In this document: positions 30,709-40,178 of the stretch, piece by piece
How the letters are laid out: every line of letters starts with the position of its first letter
Position numbering within the stretch: the first letter of the stretch is position 1
Assembly: GCA_026388655.1 (NCBI GenBank)
Contig: JAPLJI010000067.1
Location: 1-64,000, forward strand
Source: Pseudomonadota bacterium
Lineage (GTDB): Bacteria; Desulfobacterota; JAPLJL01
DNA: 64,000 nucleotides
Reading direction: 5' to 3'
Made by a program: the position numbers and the translations under genes
Notes under the pieces: generated by a model
What the model saw: the letters and a program-made list of their open reading frames with translations, nothing else
The model's database searches: none
Told to the model about the DNA's origin: nothing

Positions 30709-30982
30709 GGGATCAAATTCCTAATTCCTAATTTCTAATGTCTAATGAAAACCCAAGTTCCAATTTCCAATGACCAGCCTGCAATTACCAAACAATGACC
30801 AATGCCTAATTTCTAATTACTAATCAAATCCCAATGACTAATGACCGGATTTTAATTTTATTGAATATCTAAATAGGCATTAGGATTTAGACATTGATTA
30901 GGCATTAGGTCAATTAGAAATTAGAAATTTTAGCCAGTCATTGATTAGAAATTCGTCATTAGAAATTAGAAATTTTCAATCG

Positions 30983-31834
30983 TTAGACTCCATCGCCGGA
31001 CGAGATTTTTTGCTTGATAATAAAATAAACCAGGCCCTGGATATAATCATCCTTCATGATGAAATTGGCGGCTTCTTTTTCGGTGTTGAAGAAACCGATG
31101 CCGACCCGGTAGATGTCCTTACCCTCCGCGCTTTTTTCATAGGTAATGAAGGCGTCGTAACCTTTACTTAACAGGTTGGACTGGTATTTTAAAGCTTCCT
31201 CCTGGCTCAGGAATCCTTCCAGGCCCACGATGTACGCCTCCTTGAGGTCATACTGCTTTTCCGCTTCCGGGACGGCAGCGAGCTTTTCCTCGGATTTTTT
31301 CAGGTGGTTTTCTTCGCGGGTGATCCGGTTGCTGAAAAGGAAACGCGAGCTCCAGTATTTATCGTTCAGACTCGCGAAGCTGATGCCCTTGCTGCTGGCG
31401 GCGTGGGCGAATTTCTTGTTCTCCAGGTGGATCCCCACGTGGGTAACATTGCCCTGGCCCTTGGTGTCGAAGAAGAGCAGGTCGCCGTAGCCGAGTTTTT
31501 CCGGACCGATCTTTTCCCCGCAGAGGCTCTGGAGGTAGCTGTGCCGGGGAAGGTTGATCCCCTGGTCCTGGAAGGCCCGCATCACGAAACCGGAGCAGTC
31601 AAACCCCCGTTCCGTGCACCCGCCCCAGCAGTAGGGGATGCCCAGCCGCCCCTGGATGAACGTGTTGAGCCGGCCCCGGTCGATGGCGCGGTCAATGGTC
31701 TTGGCCGCGAGGGCGGCCAGGAGAACGAAGCTCAAAGCCAGGATGAAAATCCGGCGGAGAGGGACAAGCTTGTCCCTCCCCACGGGCGGGGAGGGACAAT
31801 TTTTCCGGGGGCCAGGTTTGTCGATTTTCATCAT
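30983..31834 (-). CDS. NlpC/P60 peptidase with C-terminal SPOR-like domain
   Basis: GIPYCWGGCTERGFDCSGFVMRAF, H in VTHVGIHL; C-terminal AYIVGLEGFLSQEEALKYQSNLLSKGYDAFI. Confidence 0.88.
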   Translation of the reverse strand: MMKIDKPGPRKNCPSPPVGRDKLVPLRRIFILALSFVLLAALAAKTIDRAIDRGRLNTFIQGRLGIPYCWGGCTERGFDCSGFVMRAFQDQGINLPRHSYLQSLCGEKIGPEKLGYGDLLFFDTKGQGNVTHVGIHLENKKFAHAASSKGISFASLNDKYWSSRFLFSNRITREENHLKKSEEKLAAVPEAEKQYDLKEAYIVGLEGFLSQEEALKYQSNLLSKGYDAFITYEKSAEGKDIYRVGIGFFNTEKEAANFIMKDDYIQGLVYFIIKQKISSGDGV

Positions 31835-32179
31835 TGCCGGTTTAAACTATTATTAACAGTTCCCTCATGTTTGGTTATTATAACCCAGGAATTTCGATTT
31901 GATAAATTGTCTTCTAATTTGAGTGAATGACGAGTTGTTTTTGGTTATGTGTCATTCCTACGAAACTTGTCCTCGAGTGCTTTAATCGGGGAGCAGGAAT
32001 CCAGGGTTTTGTAATTCAAGAGAAAAGAATATAAAAACTTTTTCTGGATCCCCGCTGGAGTTTATCCCGCCGCTGGCGGGATGGGGATGACAGAGTGGGG
32101 ATGGATCCATGCTGGAGTTTGTCCCGCACTCTAATGCGGGATGGTGATGACAGATGAAGGACGTGCGGTATAAAAAATC

Positions 32180-32947
32180 ATGAAGACCGAAGATATCGAA
32201 ATCAAGCATGAGGGAATCTCGATCCGGGGCAAGATCTATCTTCCCGCCGGCTCCCCGCGGGGGCAAAGCCCCGTGGTGATTTTATGCCATGGGATTCCCC
32301 GCGGGATTCCCGACCCTAAAGATCAAGGGTACCTGCCCCTGCTGGAGGATTTAGTCCAGGCGGGTAGGATCGCGGTATTTTTCAATTTCCGGGGAGCGGG
32401 GGAGAGCACGGGAAATTTTGATCTTCGGGGATGGACGCGGGACCTCCGGGAGGTGGTGGATCATTGTTACCAGGATCGCCGGGTTGATAACAAAAGGATC
32501 GCGTTGTGGGGTTTCAGCGGAGGGGCGGCCACCTCGGTCTGCGTGGCCGCCCGGGATCCCCGGATCGCAGTAGTGGCGGTGTGCGCCTGCCCGGCGCGTT
32601 TCGATTTTTGGGAAAACGAGGGCGCGCTGAACTATTTGCTGGAGCATTTTCGCGCGATCGGTCTTGTTCGTGACCCGGATTTTCCCCCCTCTTTCCCGGA
32701 ATGGCGGGAAGGCTTTGTGAAAATCGCTCCGGAAAAATGGGTTGCCCACATCTCTCCCCGGCCGCTTTTAATCGTCCATGGTGATGCGGATGAAACCGTG
32801 AAGGTTGATCACGCTTACAGGTTGTATCAAGTTGCCGGGGATCCCAAGGAGATCAGGATTATACCCGGCGGGGAGCACAACCTGCGCCAGAACCCCCAGG
32901 CGGTGCGGGAGGTTCTTGATTGGTTGAAAAAAATTTGGGGTGAATAA
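32180..32947 (+). CDS. Alpha/beta hydrolase
   Basis: LWGFSGGAAT nucleophile elbow, HGDADETV, GGEHNLR. Confidence 0.88.
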   Translation: MKTEDIEIKHEGISIRGKIYLPAGSPRGQSPVVILCHGIPRGIPDPKDQGYLPLLEDLVQAGRIAVFFNFRGAGESTGNFDLRGWTRDLREVVDHCYQDRRVDNKRIALWGFSGGAATSVCVAARDPRIAVVAVCACPARFDFWENEGALNYLLEHFRAIGLVRDPDFPPSFPEWREGFVKIAPEKWVAHISPRPLLIVHGDADETVKVDHAYRLYQVAGDPKEIRIIPGGEHNLRQNPQAVREVLDWLKKIWGE

Positions 32948-33100
32948 TTGAGAATGTTTTATTAATACGATAGGTGAGGAGAATTCATCCTACCCCTTGA
33001 GGGGGGAGGATGAAGGAGAGGGCGAAAAGAGAGGTTTGTTGATCACCCTCCCCTCGTTCCCCTCCCATCAAGGGAGGGGAAATTTGTGGTAAAAGATTAT

Positions 33101-33314
33101 TAAACCCGAAAAATGCGAATAAATTCATTCGGACGTCTTTTGCCAGCGGATTTTAATGTAATATGCCGATTCACTTGTCCCGTAACTGGGCGGGGTTGGC
33201 GGATTTTAAAATCGTCCGATCCCTCCGTTGTCGGGATAAATCCCCCTGAAGTCGGGACAAGTAAATCGGGCAACTACAAGGCATTCGGAAAGATTAAAGC
33301 ATTTTTCGGATTAA
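33101..33314 (-). repeat. MITE-like element, full copy with outer TIR
   Basis: AACCCGAAAAATGC (33103-33116) ... core 33158-33277 ... GCATTTTTCGGATTA (33299-33313). Confidence 0.85.
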
Positions 33315-33326
33315 AATCCTCCTAGG

Positions 33327-33359
33327 AAAAAAACGGGGCGGCCCGGTGAGGCCGCCCCG
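33327..33359 (-). terminator. Rho-independent terminator (minus strand)
   Basis: CGGGGCGGCC-cggtga-GGCCGCCCCG preceded by A-run on plus strand. Confidence 0.8.
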
Positions 33360-33394
33360 AAATAATTCTCGGGGAAAATGGCGATTTCAGTTAT

Positions 33395-33916
33395 TTATTT
33401 GAAATCTCCCCGGCGCAGGGCGGCCATGTAGTGGGCCCCGCAGAGGCCCCGGGAGCGGGAAGGCTTTTGGCAATCCCGCACGGAGCAGACCTTTTCCCCG
33501 CGGGCCTTGCGGCCGACCTTTTTCCCGCGGAGTTTTGTCTGGGTCCGGGATTTCCCTTTTCCTTTGGGTCCGATGCCCCGGAATTCGCCGTGGCGCAGGG
33601 CGGCCATGTAGTGGGCCCCGCAGAGGCCCCGGGAGCGGGAAGGCTTTTGGCAATCCCGCACGGTGCAGACCTTGCTCCCGCGGGCTTTGCGGCCGGCCTT
33701 TTTCCCCCGGGCTTTGCGGCCCGGGCGGGAGGAGGTAGATAAGCCGGTCAGACGTTTCTCAATCCGGCCCAGCGCGTGTTCAATTTCATTGATGCCCCTC
33801 TCCAGGAGGGGCCGCTGTCTTTCCAGGACCCTCTTCAACCTGTCTTCCACCAGTTTGTTAATCGCGGTCACCAGGTCCGAGCCCGATTTCTTTCCCCAGA
33901 GTTTCTTTCTTGCCAC
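33395..33916 (-). CDS. Protein with two near-identical C-x4-C-x9-C-x2-H (zinc-finger-like) modules
   Basis: CTVRDCQKPSRSRGLCGAHYMAALRHGEF and CSVRDCQKPSRSRGLCGAHYMAALRRGDF, basic linkers. Confidence 0.85.
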   Translation of the reverse strand: MARKKLWGKKSGSDLVTAINKLVEDRLKRVLERQRPLLERGINEIEHALGRIEKRLTGLSTSSRPGRKARGKKAGRKARGSKVCTVRDCQKPSRSRGLCGAHYMAALRHGEFRGIGPKGKGKSRTQTKLRGKKVGRKARGEKVCSVRDCQKPSRSRGLCGAHYMAALRRGDFK

Positions 33917-34096
33917 TTTGTCCTCCTTTCGACAACGAGCAGTTTCGTTTTAATGAAGCCAATCCGTCAGGAAAAATATTTTCTCACGTTTCGGATCAGC
34001 GGGGTTTAACTCATGTTATCATCACGATTTTAAAAACACAAGTCAACATATTTTTTATCAGAAATAAAATATTCTTCTCACCGATTTGCATCTGAA

Positions 34097-34600
34097 TTAT
34101 ATGAATCTTTCGAAACGGTCCTTTTTAGCTTTGCAGATAGGGCAAAGCTCGGGCGGGTGATCGCGGGCGCAGAGATAGCCACAAACTTTACAGCGCCACA
34201 CCGGCAGGGGAAGGGAAGAGATCCCGGCCGCGCGCGCGGATTTTTTCGGGGCTTTTCTTTCGGCAGCGGGAGGGCGGTGTTCCGGCACCGATGCCGCTTT
34301 TTTCTCGCCCCTTAACACGGCCGAGGAAACGTAAAGACTGCAGTAACAGGTGCCGTGATCGGTCAAGTCGGGATCGCGATAGTCGCAGGGACAAATAATA
34401 TCAAGATCGTCGTCACGGTTCCCGGAAGCCAGCCGGCACGGGCAGGAACAGTAACCGTAGCGTTTCTCATTGGTTAACAGCCCCTGAAGCAGTTGCCTGG
34501 TAAACTCAACATCCGAATTGAGATGATACCCTGATGATTCCGCTTCATTTTTTAACTTCTCGTGGAGGCGGCCGATGTCAGCCTGGGTCACTTCCGGCAT
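34097..34600 (-). CDS. Ferredoxin:thioredoxin reductase catalytic-domain protein fused to C-terminal rubredoxin-like domain
   Basis: [13 protein letters not shown]...[22 protein letters not shown] and [10 protein letters not shown]...[11 protein letters not shown]. Confidence 0.9.
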   Translation of the reverse strand: MPEVTQADIGRLHEKLKNEAESSGYHLNSDVEFTRQLLQGLLTNEKRYGYCSCPCRLASGNRDDDLDIICPCDYRDPDLTDHGTCYCSLYVSSAVLRGEKKAASVPEHRPPAAERKAPKKSARAAGISSLPLPVWRCKVCGYLCARDHPPELCPICKAKKDRFERFI

Positions 34601-34884
34601 TATTTTATCACCCGGCGGATTTTTTCTTCATCAAAGCCCACAATACAGGAGTCATCATTAATCACAATGGTGGGAAAGGAACACTGGGGATTCCAGCGCT
34701 TGATTTCCTCTACCGCGGTTTCCCTTTCCATTTCGGCCAGACTGTCAACATCGATATAGTCGTATTCAACACCCAGATCGTTCAAAAAGCCCTTGGTTTT
34801 ACGACACCAGCCGCAGGTGGAGAGGGCGAAGAGTTTAATTTTCGCTTTGCTCTTTCCCGGTACATGAGTGAATTTCAACGTCAT
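34600..34884 (-). CDS. Glutaredoxin-family protein
   Basis: 94 aa: [31 protein letters not shown]. Confidence 0.92.
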   Translation of the reverse strand: MTLKFTHVPGKSKAKIKLFALSTCGWCRKTKGFLNDLGVEYDYIDVDSLAEMERETAVEEIKRWNPQCSFPTIVINDDSCIVGFDEEKIRRVIK

Positions 34885-34973
34885 GTAATCACCTCCTGGT
34901 AGTTGGGTATGACTAGATTTTCGCCGCAGTTCTTATCAATGTCAAGGTAACCCAAGCGTGGATTCAGAATAAT

Positions 34974-35114
34974 TGATACTTCGACGGCGCCCAAACCATG
35001 CCCTTTATGGCGGGGTTTATCCTGAGGGGATTCACCCTGAAGGAAAAGAGGCGCCGCTCAGTGTCAACCCTTAGTATACCACGGGCTTTAGACCAGGGAA
35101 GTCGAAGGGTTGAT
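34974..35114. repeat. Dispersed repeat C (ends TGATACTTCGAC ... GTCGAAGGGTTGATT)
   Basis: Related copy at 51811-51923 with shared GGCGCC, AGAGGCGCCGCTCAGTRTCAACCCT and GTCGAAGGGTTGATT blocks. Confidence 0.75.
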
Positions 35115-35274
35115 TAACAGTTTTGCAACGATCTGGCGAAGAAAAAGCTAAGTCCTTCGATTCATAAGCTCGATAACGAACTTGTTTACTCAGGACTTAG
35201 TGCTGAGTGAGCATTATTATTAGTTCGGTTTTGAAAAAACACGTTACCGTAACTGCGAATCGAAGCACGAGGAA

Positions 35275-35664
35275 TTACAGGAAATATTGCTTCAGGCGGT
35301 AATAAATCTGATCGGCCTGAGGATCGCGGGTGTGTATATGCAAATGTTTAACGATCTCTGAACAAGACCAATCGTGAAATTCCGTATACTTTTCCTTTAC
35401 CGGTCCGATTATGCTCATCCAATCGTTCGCTCCCAGAAGCTCGCACTTGGCGGCGAAACCGAATCCCACCAATCGGGGCGAGTTGGTGTTGAAGTAACGC
35501 TCCATGCTAATTAAAACCTCGTTCCAGATTTCCTCGGTTTTTTCCAAAGGAGGATCCGGGGCAACCGCGTGTTTCCGGGGAAGGTCCAGGGAGATGTTTT
35601 CCAGGGGATTCCTGGGTACCACCTTCAGATGGTCTTTCCGGTTCAGGTTCTCTGGTTTTTCCAT
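35275..35664 (-). CDS. Hypothetical protein
   Basis: 129 aa ORF on the same strand as neighbours; no recognised motif. Confidence 0.5.
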   Translation of the reverse strand: MEKPENLNRKDHLKVVPRNPLENISLDLPRKHAVAPDPPLEKTEEIWNEVLISMERYFNTNSPRLVGFGFAAKCELLGANDWMSIIGPVKEKYTEFHDWSCSEIVKHLHIHTRDPQADQIYYRLKQYFL

Positions 35665-35884
35665 TTATTTTTCTCTTTTTTTATTTTCTAACTCATTATT
35701 ATTATATAACTGCATATTCTATTCCCGGGTTTAACATACACATTTACGAATTAAATTAATCCAGGAAAATCAGTTGATTACCAGGATTCGGAAGCGTGGG
35801 CTTGGATTTTTATGGGTGAGTTATTGAATGAGAAAAAAGGTACCCTGGTGAGAAATGATTTCTCAAAGACGGACAAATTTTGGC

Positions 35885-35963
35885 TTAAACCCGAAAAATA
35901 CCATTGAAAACATTCCATCGTATTTCGCGAGCATTGGGAAATCCTGACAGCATTTTTCGGGCG
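35885..35963. repeat. MITE-like element, internally deleted copy
   Basis: TTAAACCCGAAAAAT (35885-35899) ... GCATTTTTCGGGCG (35950-35963), no hairpin core. Confidence 0.7.
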
Positions 35964-36022
35964 AAAATGAGTCGGAGAAAAGATAAAGATAAGGTTGATA
36001 AAAATAGTAACCGTTTCCCCGG

Positions 36023-37486
36023 TTAGGGTTTTTTCGGAATTAGATCCGCGAGACGGAGGGCGCTTTCCGCCGCCAGTTCGGTGCCGATGTTGTCACTGCC
36101 GGTATCCGAGCCCACGAAATAAAGGTTTTCATAGGGCGACTTGAGCGGGGGCCGGCTTTTCCCCACCTGGCCGATGATCTGGGCCAGGCCGACGATGTCC
36201 GGCTGGAAGCGGCCGCTGTAATGGTTGATCATGGAAGTGGTGCCGAAGTCATACCAGAGGATGTGATTTTTCAGGCCGGGATAAAAGGTGTCCAGGTAAT
36301 CCACGTGGAAGTTGACCCAGTCCTTCCAGTGGGCGGACTCGAGGGGGGCGAGCCCGGGGAGATGGACGATCTGCTTGCCCTGTGGGGCGAGGCTCGGGTC
36401 CATATTGGAGGAAACCGGGAGGAGGGCGAGGTTCATCGGGTCGGTGGTCGGGGGGATCTGGTCCTGGAGGACGAATTCCATCAGGAAACGGGCCAGGGAG
36501 GGGATCTCCGAGTCTTTCGGGAAGCTGAAAGCCACCGAGTCAGGGATCACCGGTTTATCCAGGGCCAGGTGGATGGCGATGGTGCCGATCCCGGCGAGCT
36601 TGCCGCAGGAGAGGCTTTCCGCGTAGTCGCGGTATTGCTCGGTCATGGTGGCCGGATCCAGCAGGCGGAGAACGGTTTCCTTGACCCCGATGTTGCTGAT
36701 GATCAGGGGCGCCGATACCACGGTGCCGTCCTTCAACTCCACCCCGGTGGCCAGGCCCTTTTCAACATTGATCCTTTCCACCTTGACCCCGGTTTGGAGC
36801 TCCGCCCCGTGCCGCCTGGCGATCCGGGCCAGGCCTTCCGGGATGGCTTTGCAGCCGCCCAGGGGATAACCCACGTTCGCCTCCCGCTGGTAATAGGCCA
36901 TGACCCGGATCAACTCCCCCGCGCTGGCTTCTTTCAGGTTGGCGACGGCCAGGCAGATGACCTGCTGGTTGATGAAGGCCACTAGCTCGCGGCTCATCGG
37001 GAAGCGCTTCAGGAAACTGGACATCGGGGTGTCGTCCAGCGCGAAGGTCTCGGAGTATTTCATTTTCGCGATGGTTTCATCCATGCTCCGGAGGGAATGA
37101 ATGTCCGCCTCGGTAGCCGCGAAGGCCTGGCGGTAGGTTTGTTCCATCTCCGCCGGGGTCTGATAGGCCGGATTCGGGAAGGGATACTTCCGGCCGTTCT
37201 TGAGGAGGACAAAGGGGTTTTCCCGGGTCGGATGCCAGAACCGGATCTCGCCCTCGGCCCCGGTCTTTTTCATAATCTCGCCGTAGGGGCCCTTCTCGCA
37301 CCGGCCGAACATGTGAATGAAGGCGTCCACCACGAAGCCTTCCTTTTCATAGGAGGTGCAGCGGCCGCCGAGAAAATTATTCCGCTCGAGCAGGAGGATT
37401 TTCATCCCCCGGTGAGAGAGGAGGGCGGCCAAGGCAAGCCCGCCGACCCCGCCTCCGAGAATAACGGCGTCAAAGTGATTTTTCAT
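36023..37486 (-). CDS. Phytoene-desaturase-family FAD oxidoreductase
   Basis: MKNHFDAVILGGGVGGLALAALLSHRGMKILLLERNNFLGGRCTSYEKEGF; start at 37486. Confidence 0.88.
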   Translation of the reverse strand: MKNHFDAVILGGGVGGLALAALLSHRGMKILLLERNNFLGGRCTSYEKEGFVVDAFIHMFGRCEKGPYGEIMKKTGAEGEIRFWHPTRENPFVLLKNGRKYPFPNPAYQTPAEMEQTYRQAFAATEADIHSLRSMDETIAKMKYSETFALDDTPMSSFLKRFPMSRELVAFINQQVICLAVANLKEASAGELIRVMAYYQREANVGYPLGGCKAIPEGLARIARRHGAELQTGVKVERINVEKGLATGVELKDGTVVSAPLIISNIGVKETVLRLLDPATMTEQYRDYAESLSCGKLAGIGTIAIHLALDKPVIPDSVAFSFPKDSEIPSLARFLMEFVLQDQIPPTTDPMNLALLPVSSNMDPSLAPQGKQIVHLPGLAPLESAHWKDWVNFHVDYLDTFYPGLKNHILWYDFGTTSMINHYSGRFQPDIVGLAQIIGQVGKSRPPLKSPYENLYFVGSDTGSDNIGTELAAESALRLADLIPKKP

Positions 37487-38037
37487 TTTCTTCCCTCCGG
37501 TTTGTTCGGGGCCTGGGGATTTTTCACGGCCTCGAAGCCCAGGGCATACGGGCACTCGATGTTCAGGATTTTGACATTCTTGTTTTTCCCTTTCCCGACC
37601 AGCTGGAAACTCGCCATCTCGATAAAGTAGCGGTTGAGGCTGCCGGAAAGGGTATTTTTTTTGATCGTCCAGGGCTTGAATTCCTTGTCCTCCTTGATGC
37701 TCATGATGATCTCGATCGGGTATTCCTCCCGGAAGATATACTTGATGTCGTCCTCGGAGGGACGGGGCACTCCCTCCGGGTGGGAATGGTATTCCCCGAT
37801 GAACTGATATTTGAGGTAATTGTCGATCATCCGGTAGAGCTTATGTTTTCTCATCGGATTGATGTAGATCATATCATATTTCCGGTTCGCCAGCTGGAAG
37901 GGAGTGGCCAGTTCCAGGAAGTATTTTTCCGGGGTTTTGTACCCGAAAAGCAGGCCGGCGCATTCGCGGGTGACCGAGGTTTCCACCGCGGAAAGGGTGA
38001 GGATCATAAAGGCGTTTTCGCTGATGTAGATATTCAT
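37483..38037 (-). CDS. JAB1/MPN (JAMM) metalloprotease-like protein
   Basis: GEYHSHPEGVPRPSEDD matches HxH-x7-SxxD JAMM signature; 4-nt overlap with downstream flavoprotein. Confidence 0.85.
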   Translation of the reverse strand: MNIYISENAFMILTLSAVETSVTRECAGLLFGYKTPEKYFLELATPFQLANRKYDMIYINPMRKHKLYRMIDNYLKYQFIGEYHSHPEGVPRPSEDDIKYIFREEYPIEIIMSIKEDKEFKPWTIKKNTLSGSLNRYFIEMASFQLVGKGKNKNVKILNIECPYALGFEAVKNPQAPNKPEGRK

Positions 38038-38350
38038 TCTCTCGCAAAAAATTGTATGTCATTCTGAGCCAAAAGCGAAGAATCTTCTTTAAGATGTTTA
38101 ACTTCGAGATCCTTCACGGAGTTTACCCTGAGCACTTTGAGATTCTTCACTTCGTTCAGAATGACAAGAAGTGAAGGGTTTCCCGCGGCTTCTCATCCCG
38201 CCGCTCCGCACGGGACACGCGGGACAGGCAGGATGACAGAAGCGAACGGGTTTAGGCGCCGTCCTGAATGAAATGAAGGAATGACAAATAACTTGGCCTT
38301 AGCTTTTCTCGATCGACAAGTATAAATTAACCTGCTCTATTTCCCCCTTG

Positions 38351-39276
38351 CTAAGGAGATACCTGGAAACAACTGCTGTTGGAAATAAGCGGCCAGGGAT
38401 TCATCCCCTTGAATCCCGTCCCGCGGCCGACCGGGTCGCCCCCGTAACCGGTGCGGACCGCGGTGATCTCCCAGCAGTAAATCTGGGGGGCGGAGAGGAG
38501 GCCGGCGGGGACGGCAAACTGGACCATCCCGGGGGAGAGGAGCGCCGAGTAAAACTCAAAGTAGAACCAGTCAAGGATACGGACCAAAAGGTAATCGGTT
38601 TCCATCGGGTCAAGGGTATTCACATTATGCCAGAACAGGGTGGGGGTGGTAGTGCCGACCTGGACGCCCAGGGGGGAATCCTGGACGGGAAGGTGAGAGA
38701 CCGGGTAGAAGTACAGGCTTCGGTCGAGGGAAACGGTGTCGGTGGTATCGGAAGCGTAATAAGTGAAGGCGGTCTCGTCTTGGTAGCTCAAGCCCTCGTT
38801 CCCTGAATCCGGGACGCCCGTGGTGATCGGGGTGGAATAATAGGATTGGTTCGACCCAGTGGGAACCAGCGGCCACTGCCGGCCGGCGGGGTCCTCCACC
38901 CAGGACAGGACGAAATCCCCATCCGGATCAGAGGCTTCAAGCTCAAAATGAAGGTGAACGTTTCCGTTGGTAAAGACCTCGGCGTAGCCGGCCCGCCCGA
39001 ACGCGTCGGCGATGATGGCTATCCCGGAAACCGGGCTTTCACCGGACCGGGTGGCGGGACCGTCAGGGGCGGGGTCGGAGCCGTCAACCGAGTAACGTCA
39101 ACCGAGTAATAAAAGAGGGCGGGTTCGCTGGCGATGAGGGTGATTTCCAGGGATTGGCAGTAGTAGCCTCCCGGGGGGTCGGCGGTGGTGACCGGGGGTG
39201 ATTTGTCCTTCCCTCCGCAGGCGGAGAGAAGGACCAGCCAGGCCCAGAGGATAAACGCGATTCGCCGGCTTTTCAT
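38351..39276 (-). pseudogene. Lipoprotein with chitobiase-C-like repeat, frame broken by 14-bp tandem duplication (39082-39109)
   Basis: Deleting one CGTCAACCGAGTAA unit joins ORFs 39019-39276 and 38351-38899 into one frame (YYSVDGSDPAPDGPATRSGESPVSGIAIIADAFGRAGYAEVFTNGNVHLHFELEASDPDGDFVLSWVEDPAG). Confidence 0.85.
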
Positions 39277-39297
39277 GATTATTAATAAGGATAAAGG

Positions 39298-40059
39298 TTA
39301 TTTGCCGAGCTTATCCACGATGGATCCGACCCGGTCTCGAAAGCCGGGGAGATCCAGCGAAGTCGGCCGCCCCGAAAGATCGGCTTCGATCACCGCGGGA
39401 TCGAGGGGAAGCCAGCCCAGGAGCTCAAATTCCCGGAGGGAGGTTTTGATCGTCTCGAGGTCAGATTCCTTCCGGACCTTATTGGCCACGATCCCGACCC
39501 GGAAGAGGCCGATATCCCCGGCCAGTTTCCGGATCATTCGGGCGGCGGCCAGGGATCGCTGGCCCGGCTCGACCACCACCAGCATCCGGTCTACCGCGCC
39601 GGCGGTGGCGCGGCCCAGGTGTTCCACCCCGGCTTCCATGTCGATGACCGCGGCCTCGTTTCTTTCCAGGATCAGGTGCTGCAGCAGGGCGCGGAGGAGG
39701 GCGCTCTCCGGGCAGATACAGCCGGCCCCACCCGCCTTCACGGTGCCCATCACCACCAGGCGGATGCCGTTTTGCTCCCGGCAGAAATTCTCCGGGATGT
39801 CCTCCACCCGCGGGTTGAGCTTGAAATAACCCCCGATTGATCCGGGCCTGGCCCCGGTCCGTTCGGCGATCAGGTCCTTCATCTCCGAGATCGGCGTGAT
39901 CTTCTCCGGTTCGGGGAATCCCAGGGCGGCGCCCAGGCTGGCCACGGGGTCGGCGTCCACCGCCAGGATCTGGAGGCCCCGGTTTGAGAGATCCAGGCAG
40001 AGGAGGGCGGCGAGCGTGGTCTTGCCCACCCCGCCTTTTCCGCTCACGGCGATCTTCAT
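39298..40059 (-). CDS. cooC: CooC/MinD-like ATPase (CODH nickel-insertion accessory family)
   Basis: MKIAVSGKGGVGKTTLAALLCLDL; ILAVDADPVASLGAALG; start at 40059, ORF-track N-extension is a translated REP-like repeat. Confidence 0.82.
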   Translation of the reverse strand: MKIAVSGKGGVGKTTLAALLCLDLSNRGLQILAVDADPVASLGAALGFPEPEKITPISEMKDLIAERTGARPGSIGGYFKLNPRVEDIPENFCREQNGIRLVVMGTVKAGGAGCICPESALLRALLQHLILERNEAAVIDMEAGVEHLGRATAGAVDRMLVVVEPGQRSLAAARMIRKLAGDIGLFRVGIVANKVRKESDLETIKTSLREFELLGWLPLDPAVIEADLSGRPTSLDLPGFRDRVGSIVDKLGK

Positions 40060-40110
40060 TTGTTTAACGTGCAATTCCCCGTGGTTTTGCCACGGGGTCA
40101 CCTTGTTTCT

Positions 40111-40178
40111 GTCATTCCGCACTTGATGCGGAATCCAGTTTTTTTGTTCGCCTGGATTCCCGCTTCCGCGGGAATGAC
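40111..40178. repeat. REP-like palindromic repeat (GTCATTCCGC...GCGGAATCCAG...CTGGATTCCCGC...GCGGGAATGAC)
   Basis: Inverted GTCATTCC...GGAATGAC; related copy at 51208-51277. Confidence 0.8.

Noticed and set aside
32040-32155. Candidate novel hairpin element (TGGAGTTTRTCCCGC...GCGGGATGG.GATGACAG x2)
   Set aside because: Looks like the widespread GTCATCCC/TGGATCC REP-type repeats also at 40111-40178 and 51208-51277; not distinctive.
33412-33673. CRISPR-like pair of 72-bp identical repeats
   Set aside because: They lie in-frame inside a coding sequence and encode duplicated Cys/His modules.
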